Below are positions 5,457 to 9,714 of a DNA stretch of 9,714 bases, piece by piece; the first letter of the stretch is position 1, and the number at the start of each line of letters is the position of its first letter. Origin of the DNA: Pseudomonadota bacterium (GTDB lineage: Bacteria; Pseudomonadota; Gammaproteobacteria; Steroidobacterales; Steroidobacteraceae). The notes beneath the pieces are model-generated. The model was not told the DNA's origin, ran no database searches, and saw only the letters and a list, made by a program, of their open reading frames with translations. The stretch spans positions 1-9,714 of the forward strand of contig QGUX01000123.1 of assembly GCA_003242275.1 (NCBI GenBank), written 5' to 3'. A program made the position numbers and the translations under genes.

Positions 5457-7544
5457 TCACCACATGTCGCGCAGGCGGCTGGTGGCGTCGATGGCCACGG
5501 GAGCGTCGGCGCTGGCCAGGCGTGCATCCGCGGCGCGCGAACCCGACCAGGAGACCTGCTCGAAGCACTTCAGCAGCTTCTCGGTGACGAAGCGGCTGCG
5601 CCCGCCGTAGACATGCGCGTCGCCGCGCGGCGCCTGCTGCGTCAGCGGGAACTTCAGCGGCTGCAGCAGCTGCAGCTCGTCGCGGGCGCGGGTCATGGCC
5701 ACGTACAGCAGCCGCCGCTCTTCGTCGATCTGCTCCGGCCCCGTGGCGAACTCGTTCGGGAAACTGCCGTCCACCACGTTCAGCACGTACACCGTATCCC
5801 ACTCCATGCCCTTGGCCGAGTGCACGGTGGACAGCACCAGGTAGTCCTCGTCCTGCGAGGCCGGGCCGGCCAGGTCGCTGGTCATGTTGGGCGGATCCAG
5901 CGTCAGCTCGGTGAGGAAGCGCTCGCGGCTGCCGTACTGCTGCGAGAGCTGCTCGAGCTGGTCGAGGTCGCCGATGCGCGTGTGGAAATGCTCGAACAGG
6001 CGCTCCAGGTGCGGCTGGTACCACTCTCGCACCAGGCGCACCTGCCCCGGCCACGGACGGCCCGGCTCGGTGAGCTTCTCCATCAGCGCGGCCAAGCGCC
6101 TGAACTCGCGCTCCACGGCGGCGGGCACCTTGATGCCGGCGAGCGCCCTGATCGAGCCGCCGGCCTCGGCCAGGGCGTCCAGCATCCAGCGCGCGTTCAC
6201 CGGACCCATGCCGGGCAGGATCTGCAGGGTGCGGAACGCCGCCAGCTCGTTGCGCGGATTGTCGGCCCAGCGCAGCACCGACAGCATGTCCTTCACGTGC
6301 GCGCCTTCGAGGAACTTCAGGCCGCCGTACTTCACGAACGGGATCTTGCGCCGGGTGAGCTCCACCTCGAGCAGGTCGCTGTGGCCGCCGCTGCGGAACA
6401 GCACCGCCTGGCGGCGCAGCGCGATGCCGGTCTCGCGCCGCTGCAGCACCTGGTGGGCCACGTACTCGGCCTGCGACTCCAGGTCGTCGACGGTGACGTA
6501 CTTCGGCGTGGTGCCGCCCGGCCGCGCGGCCAGCAGGTGCTTGCGGAACTGCCGCGGCGCATCCGCCATCAGCGCATTGGCCGCGTCCAGCACCATCTGC
6601 GTGGAGCGGTAGTTCTGTCCCAGCGGCACGATCTCGGCCGCCGGCTGGAAGCGCTCGGGGAAGCCGAGGATGTTCTCCACCGCCGCGGCCCGGAAGGAAT
6701 AGATGGCCTGCGCGTCGTCGCCCACCACGGTGAGCCCCGCGCCGTCCGGCTTCATCGCCAGGATGATGTCGGCCTGCAGCTTGTTGGTGTCCTGGTACTC
6801 GTCCACCAGGATGTGGTCGAAGTGCCCGCCCACGTGCCGCGCCAGCTTCGGCTCGGATACCAGGATGTGCCAGTACAGCAGCAGGTCGTCGTAGTCGACG
6901 AGGCCGAGCTTCTGCTTGCGCTCGACGTAGGTGCGGAACAGGCGCACCAGGTCCTGCTCGAAGGGCGCGCACCACGGGAACTGCTCGAGCAGCGTCTCCG
7001 ACAGCGGCTTGCCCGTGTTCACGCGATGCGAGTAGATCGCCAGGCACGTGTCCTTGCGGGGGAAGCGCTGTCCGGTCTCGGCCAGGCCCAGCTCGGTGCG
7101 GATCTGGTCGAGCACGTCGGCCGAATCCCCCCGGTCGATCACCGTGAAGGCGGGATCGAGCTTGAGCTGCGGCGCATAGTGGCGCAGCAGGCGGTTGCCC
7201 AGCGAATGGAAGGTGCCTGCCCAGGTCAGTCGCTGCGCGATCGGGCGCGACCTGGCACCCATGGTGTCGTCCAGCGCCTGCTTGAGGATCTCCACCGCGC
7301 GCCGGCGCATCTCCAGCGCCGCGCGGCGCGTGAAGGTGAGCAGCATGATCCGCTGCGGATCGACGCCGTTGAGCACCAGGTGCGCAACGCGGTGCGCCAG
7401 CGTGCTGGTCTTGCCGGTGCCGGCGCCGGCGATGATCAGCAGCGGGCCGGCCTTCAGCGGGCCCTCGGGCACGGGTTCGCCGTAACCCGCGGCCTTGCGC
7501 TGGGCATTGTTCAGGGCTTCGAGATGCGAGGGCACTGCAGACAT
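5457..7544 (-). CDS. UvrD/Rep-family ATP-dependent DNA helicase (superfamily 1A)
   Basis: A 695-residue 3'-5' SF1A helicase with a full motif set: Q-motif LNNAQRKA (Gln15), Walker A AGAGTGKT (39-46, Lys45), motif Ia LLTFTRRAALEM, motif II DEYQD (248-252), motif III VVGDDAQAIYSFR (273-285), motif IV QNYRST (310-315), motif V VHSAKGMEWD (574-583), and motif VI EERRLLYVAMTRAR (608-621). An active ATPase is expected. A PVPEGPLKAGP segment between the Q motif and Walker A marks a subfamily distinct from canonical UvrD and Rep, so no symbol is given. No nuclease or iron-sulfur domain is visible; the C-terminus is short. ATG 7542-7544 begins the conserved N-terminus; a longer frame upstream has no family support. 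There is no Shine-Dalgarno sequence, but TATAGT lies 12 bases before the ATG. The gene is alone on its strand: divergent from the Nudix gene, convergent with the methyltransferase-fold gene 7 bases away. Role is presumably repair or replication restart. Confidence 0.93.
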   Translation of the reverse strand: MSAVPSHLEALNNAQRKAAGYGEPVPEGPLKAGPLLIIAGAGTGKTSTLAHRVAHLVLNGVDPQRIMLLTFTRRAALEMRRRAVEILKQALDDTMGARSRPIAQRLTWAGTFHSLGNRLLRHYAPQLKLDPAFTVIDRGDSADVLDQIRTELGLAETGQRFPRKDTCLAIYSHRVNTGKPLSETLLEQFPWCAPFEQDLVRLFRTYVERKQKLGLVDYDDLLLYWHILVSEPKLARHVGGHFDHILVDEYQDTNKLQADIILAMKPDGAGLTVVGDDAQAIYSFRAAAVENILGFPERFQPAAEIVPLGQNYRSTQMVLDAANALMADAPRQFRKHLLAARPGGTTPKYVTVDDLESQAEYVAHQVLQRRETGIALRRQAVLFRSGGHSDLLEVELTRRKIPFVKYGGLKFLEGAHVKDMLSVLRWADNPRNELAAFRTLQILPGMGPVNARWMLDALAEAGGSIRALAGIKVPAAVEREFRRLAALMEKLTEPGRPWPGQVRLVREWYQPHLERLFEHFHTRIGDLDQLEQLSQQYGSRERFLTELTLDPPNMTSDLAGPASQDEDYLVLSTVHSAKGMEWDTVYVLNVVDGSFPNEFATGPEQIDEERRLLYVAMTRARDELQLLQPLKFPLTQQAPRGDAHVYGGRSRFVTEKLLKCFEQVSWSGSRAADARLASADAPVAIDATSRLRDMW

Positions 7545-7624
7545 AATCCGGGACGCACTATAAGCCAACGGCGCGTGGCATCGCCTCGCACCGCGCCACA
7601 TTTGTCGACGCGTCGAGGAACCGC
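7545..7624. promoter_or_regulatory. Divergent promoter region, helicase and Nudix genes
   Basis: This 80-base spacer holds the AT-rich core ACTATAAG (7557-7564). Read on the minus strand it gives TATAGT, a -10-like box 12 bases before the helicase ATG; on the plus strand it gives TATAAG (7559-7564), a -10-like box about 60 bases before the Nudix ATG. The two overlap, so the promoters may compete. No strong -35 box is seen for either. The plus-strand leader would contain GGCGCG (7570-7575) and CGCGCC (7592-7597), which can form a stem, and the palindrome at 7605-7616. Confidence 0.45.
7605..7616. repeat. 12-base perfect palindrome at the Nudix ribosome site
   Basis: TCGACGCGTCGA is its own reverse complement and overlaps the first two bases of GAGGAA (7615-7620), the ribosome binding site 4 bases before ATG 7625. 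It could be a dimeric repressor operator, or form a small hairpin at the ribosome site. At this GC content it may also be chance. Confidence 0.4.
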
Positions 7625-8143
7625 ATGAGCGCCACAGAACGGGTATTCCGCGGAATCGTGATCTCGGTCGATGCCGGGCCGGTGCAACTGCCCAACGGGC
7701 GCAGCGCCTACTACGAGATCGTGCGCCATCCCGGCGGCGCGGCAGTGGTGGCCGTCGACGGATCAGCCAGGGTCTGCCTGCTGCGCCAGTACCGCCCGGC
7801 CGGCGGCGGCTGGGTGTGGGAACTGCCCGCGGGCCGCCTCGAGCCCGGCGAACCGCCGGAAAGCACCGCCAGGCGCGAGCTGCTGGAAGAAGCCGGCTGC
7901 GAGGCCGGCCAGTGGCAGTCGCTGGGCAGCATCCTCTCCTCGCCGGGCGTGTTCGACGAAGTCATCCACCTGTACCTCGCGCGCGACCTGGTACAGCGCG
8001 AGGCCCACCCCGAGCAGCACGAGGTGATCGAGGTGCACTGGGTAGCGCTGGCCGAGGCGGCGCGTCAGGCTGCGGAAGGTGAAATCCGCGATGCCAAAAC
8101 TGTGATCGGCCTCATGCGCGCGGCAACCCGGATGACAAAATGA
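7625..8143 (+). CDS. Nudix hydrolase, ADP-ribose pyrophosphatase (NudF) type
   Basis: A 172-residue cytosolic Nudix enzyme, likely cleaving ADP-ribose or related nucleoside diphosphate sugars to AMP and a sugar phosphate. The Nudix box Gx5Ex7REUxEExGU is complete at 70-92: Gly70, Glu76, then RELLEEAGC with metal-binding glutamates Glu85, Glu88 and Glu89; the last hydrophobic position is Cys92. ADP-ribose features are visible: RQYR (54-57), WELPAG leading into the box (65-70), and Pro107 about 16 residues after the box, the position that separates ADP-ribose pyrophosphatases from other Nudix groups. ATG 7625 follows GAGGAA at 4 bases. It lies 34 bases before the small hypothetical gene and is divergent to the helicase. 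The biological substrate cannot be fixed from sequence; GDP-mannose or another NDP-sugar remains possible. Confidence 0.9.
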   Translation: MSATERVFRGIVISVDAGPVQLPNGRSAYYEIVRHPGGAAVVAVDGSARVCLLRQYRPAGGGWVWELPAGRLEPGEPPESTARRELLEEAGCEAGQWQSLGSILSSPGVFDEVIHLYLARDLVQREAHPEQHEVIEVHWVALAEAARQAAEGEIRDAKTVIGLMRAATRMTK

Positions 8144-8161
8144 CTGGTCAACAGGGCTGGA

Positions 8162-8170
8162 CTGATATGC
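8162..8170 (+). promoter_or_regulatory. Candidate extended -10 box before the small hypothetical gene
   Basis: CTGATATGCT includes TG-A-TATGCT, the layout of an extended -10 (TGnTATnnT), ending 7 bases before ATG 8178. Transcription from it would start at or within a base or two of the ATG, giving a leaderless or nearly leaderless mRNA. There is no clear -35 box and no Shine-Dalgarno sequence. The gene could instead be read through from the Nudix gene. Confidence 0.3.
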
Positions 8171-8177
8171 TCCGGAA

Positions 8178-8522
8178 ATGAGCCGCGGCGGCAAGAGAGA
8201 CGAGAAGTTTTCGATTTACGTCCCGAAGGACGACTCCCCGCCGGAGGCGCCCGACTACCTCGAGATCGTCGAGCCTGGCGTGGGCGGCAAGCCCGTCGAC
8301 CGCCTGAAGGGCGGCGCCTACGACCCCTACCAGAAACTGGACCCCGGCCTGCCGGGCGACACGGCCCGCGTCCGCCGGCCGCGCGTGGACCTGCGCAAGC
8401 TGTCCGAGTGGATCAAGACCCAGCAGCGCGTGAAGGAACTGCGCGAGGAAGAAGAGAAGGCGCGCCAGAAGGCCTCCGAGGACAAGGGCGGCCTCACCGG
8501 CCGCTTCAGGTGGAAGAAGTAG
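8178..8522 (+). CDS. Small charged hypothetical protein (114 residues)
   Basis: I do not recognise a family. The protein is soluble-looking, without a signal peptide or membrane segment, and rich in Lys, Arg, Glu and Asp. Residues 10-35 (KFSIYVPKDD, then PDYLEIVEPG) look like a short strand-rich module; 40-70 is Pro/Gly-rich; about 72-102 (KLSEWIKTQQRVKELREEEE and following) should be a long charged helix, possibly a coiled coil. The tail is GGLTGRFRWKK, strongly basic. It resembles a small nucleic-acid- or ribosome-associated protein, but that is only a compositional impression. The codon pattern matches its neighbours and the charged composition is coherent, so it is probably a real gene. 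Its last 17 bases overlap the 3' end of convergent lptF. ATG 8178 has no Shine-Dalgarno sequence. Confidence 0.72.
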   Translation: MSRGGKRDEKFSIYVPKDDSPPEAPDYLEIVEPGVGGKPVDRLKGGAYDPYQKLDPGLPGDTARVRRPRVDLRKLSEWIKTQQRVKELREEEEKARQKASEDKGGLTGRFRWKK

Positions 8523-9639
8523 GCCGCGCGGCGCGCGCCCGCCATCTTGCCGCCGCGGGCGGCAACGCCACCAGCACGACGGACAGGGCCAGCACGGCCG
8601 CGTGCACCCACCACAGCCCCATCCATGCGGGCGTTTCGCCACGTTCCAGCCAGGTCCTGCCGCTGGTGAGCAGCCCCGCGTAGACAGCGAACAGCAGCAC
8701 GGCGAAGGGCACGCGGGCCAGCCTGCCCTGGCGGGGCGCGAGCCGTCCCAGCGGTACGGCCGCGATGCCCAGCACCAGCACCGCCGCCACCCAGCCGACG
8801 CGCCAGTGCCACTCGGCGCGCAGGCGTGGATCACCGGACGCCAGCAGCACGTCATTGGGCAAGTGGTCGGTGCGCGGCGGCCCGGGCAGGCGCGCCTCCC
8901 GCGCGGGCAGGCGCAGCAGCTGCCGCGCGAAGTGCATCACCTGCCAGCCGGGCGCACCGGGCGTTCCCTCGTAGTTGCCGCCGTCGACCAGCTCCACCTC
9001 GATGGCGTCGCCGGTCTCGTCGATGCGGTAGCGCGCGCGCCCGGCCACGATCACCTGCATGCGTGGTGCGCCATCCGCCGCAGCAGGCAGCTCGCGCTGC
9101 ACGAACACGCCGCCCAGGCTGCCGTCCGGGAGGCGCCGGTCGAAGTGCAGCATCATGCCGTTGTCGAGGGTCCGGAAGGCGCCGGGTTCGAGGCTGCGAG
9201 TGATCGCCGTGCGCAGCGCCGCGATCCTGAGCTCGATGGCCTCGCGCGCTGCCTTCGGCCCGTCGACGAAGGCCACCCAGGCGGCCAGCAGCGCGACCGG
9301 CGCGACGGTTGCCGCGGCGGCGGCATGCAGCGGCGCACGCCCGACGCCGCCGGCCTCGGCGGCCGTGATCTCGCTGTCATGGTGCAGCCGTCCCAGCGCC
9401 AGCACCACGCCCAGCAGCACGGCGAAGGGCAGGATCACGCCCAGGTTGGTGCGCAGGGTCAGCAGCACCAGCCGCGGCACCGTGTCGCCGGGGATCTGTC
9501 CGTCGGCCGCGCGGCCGAGCACGAAGGAGAACTGGTAAATGGCCAGCACCGCCAGCAGCACCACCGCCACGACCAGCGTCCGCGTGGCCACCTCCCGCGC
9601 CACGTGGCGGAAGTAGATGCCCGGCAGCCGCGCGCGCAT
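8506..9639 (-). CDS. lptF: LPS export ABC transporter permease LptF
   Basis: LptF pairs with LptG in the inner membrane; with the LptB ATPase they extract lipopolysaccharide and pass it to LptC. The 377-residue protein has the YjgP/YjgQ layout: TM1 about 18-42, TM2 about 54-82, a coupling helix with ALGRLHHDSEITAAEAGGVG (81-100), TM3 about 102-125, a periplasmic jellyroll domain about 126-275, and TM4-6 about 279-297, 310-326 and 341-360. The segments RAADGQIPGDT, VLALGRLHHDSE and RAEWHWRVGW before TM4 favour LptF over LptG. ATG 9637-9639 is the only sensible start; it has no good Shine-Dalgarno sequence and follows a possible upstream stop by 3 bases, suggesting coupling. No lptG follows: the next gene is convergent and overlaps by 17 bases. 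The Arg/Ala-rich tail (WRARAARPTSST) lies in that overlap region. Confidence 0.9.
   Translation of the reverse strand: MRARLPGIYFRHVAREVATRTLVVAVVLLAVLAIYQFSFVLGRAADGQIPGDTVPRLVLLTLRTNLGVILPFAVLLGVVLALGRLHHDSEITAAEAGGVGRAPLHAAAAATVAPVALLAAWVAFVDGPKAAREAIELRIAALRTAITRSLEPGAFRTLDNGMMLHFDRRLPDGSLGGVFVQRELPAAADGAPRMQVIVAGRARYRIDETGDAIEVELVDGGNYEGTPGAPGWQVMHFARQLLRLPAREARLPGPPRTDHLPNDVLLASGDPRLRAEWHWRVGWVAAVLVLGIAAVPLGRLAPRQGRLARVPFAVLLFAVYAGLLTSGRTWLERGETPAWMGLWWVHAAVLALSVVLVALPPAAARWRARAARPTSST
8547..8565. terminator. Strong GC hairpin just past the small hypothetical gene (possible terminator)
   Basis: TTGCCGCC and GGCGGCAA form a perfect 8-base stem around the loop GCG, 25 bases after the stop at 8522. 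No T-run follows on either strand, so it is not a classic intrinsic terminator. It sits inside the lptF coding region (codons of its C-terminal tail) and could also arise from coding constraint. Confidence 0.3.
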
Positions 9640-9642
9640 CGG

Positions 9643-9714
9643 CTACCAGGGCGCGTCGGCGCGGCGGGCGAAGCGGTACCAGGGGACGGCGGGGCCCCGG
9701 CGCGCCCCGCCCCC
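9643..9714 (-). CDS. Possible C-terminal end of an upstream gene, cut by the contig end
   Basis: On the minus strand a frame enters from the contig end and stops at TAG (9643-9645), 3 bases before the lptF ATG. It encodes 23 residues ending in PAVPWYRFARRADAPW. This reads like a plausible protein C-terminus and its spacing suggests an operon with lptF, but I cannot name a family; it does not look like the membrane-spanning end of LptG. The outermost 27 or so bases consist only of G and C, so sequence quality there is uncertain and part of it may be artefact. It may also not be coding. Confidence 0.3.
   Translation of the reverse strand, partial: GGGARRGPAVPWYRFARRADAPW

Noticed and set aside
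5329..7047. 572-codon frame on the minus strand, overlapping both the helicase and the methyltransferase-fold gene
   Set aside because: It is the helicase read in another phase: Arg/Ala/Gly-rich and without family signature.
5613..7628. 671-codon open frame antisense to the helicase
   Set aside because: Low-complexity His/Gln/Arg/Leu composition and no domain; the opposite strand has a full set of SF1 motifs.
1..9714. Defence system, prophage, transposon or biosynthetic cluster
   Set aside because: All recognisable genes are housekeeping types with uniform codon use. No integrase, transposase, terminal repeats, toxin-antitoxin pair, nuclease partner for the helicase, or CRISPR repeats were seen.
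1..9714. tRNA or other structured RNA genes
   Set aside because: No cloverleaf-like sequence with the TTCGA loop and CCA end, and no riboswitch-like leader, was found by eye in the spacers, all of which are shorter than 100 bases.

Overview
The window looks like a complete 9.7 kb contig from a very GC-rich Gammaproteobacterium. The evidence is an LptF-type lipopolysaccharide exporter permease, a long biosynthetic arginine decarboxylase (SpeA), and strong G/C preference at third codon positions on both strands. Placement near the Xanthomonadales, Nevskiales or Steroidobacteraceae is a guess from general protein resemblance. I see no tRNA, rRNA, CRISPR array, insertion sequence, integrase or phage gene. 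It reads as ordinary, tightly packed chromosomal sequence.

Layout. Bases 1-77 are almost certainly not genomic: a T-run is followed by a degraded match to an Illumina P7 oligo, an 8-base index slot and a Nextera read-2 adapter. This truncates the first gene, homospermidine synthase (minus strand, to 1021), which sits in a short operon behind a glutathione S-transferase (1041-1712, minus). About 55 bases of divergent promoter space separate these from a plus-strand operon: sseA-type 3-mercaptopyruvate sulfurtransferase (1768-2631), speA arginine decarboxylase (2628-4574, translationally coupled) and a signal-peptide-bearing COG4798-type methyltransferase-fold protein (4604-5449). Convergent to it, only 7 bases away, is a UvrD/Rep-family helicase (5457-7544, minus). 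An 80-base divergent spacer leads to a Nudix ADP-ribose pyrophosphatase-like gene (7625-8143) and a small charged protein of unknown function (8178-8522). The 3' end of the latter overlaps a convergent lptF (8506-9639, minus). The last 70 or so bases may hold the C-terminal end of another minus-strand gene.

How the genes fit together. The clearest functional theme is polyamines. SpeA turns arginine into agmatine, a precursor of putrescine, and homospermidine synthase joins two putrescines into sym-homospermidine. The two genes lie on either side of one short divergent promoter region. The other genes are housekeeping functions: sulfur transfer, glutathione chemistry, DNA repair or replication, nucleotide-sugar clean-up and LPS export.

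I found no convincing undescribed multi-gene system. The points most worth a second look are the adapter read-through, the hss/speA pairing, the exported methyltransferase-fold protein with a degraded SAM motif, an unusual HPGSQ motif in SpeA, -10-like boxes placed almost on top of start codons, and lptF without lptG behind it.
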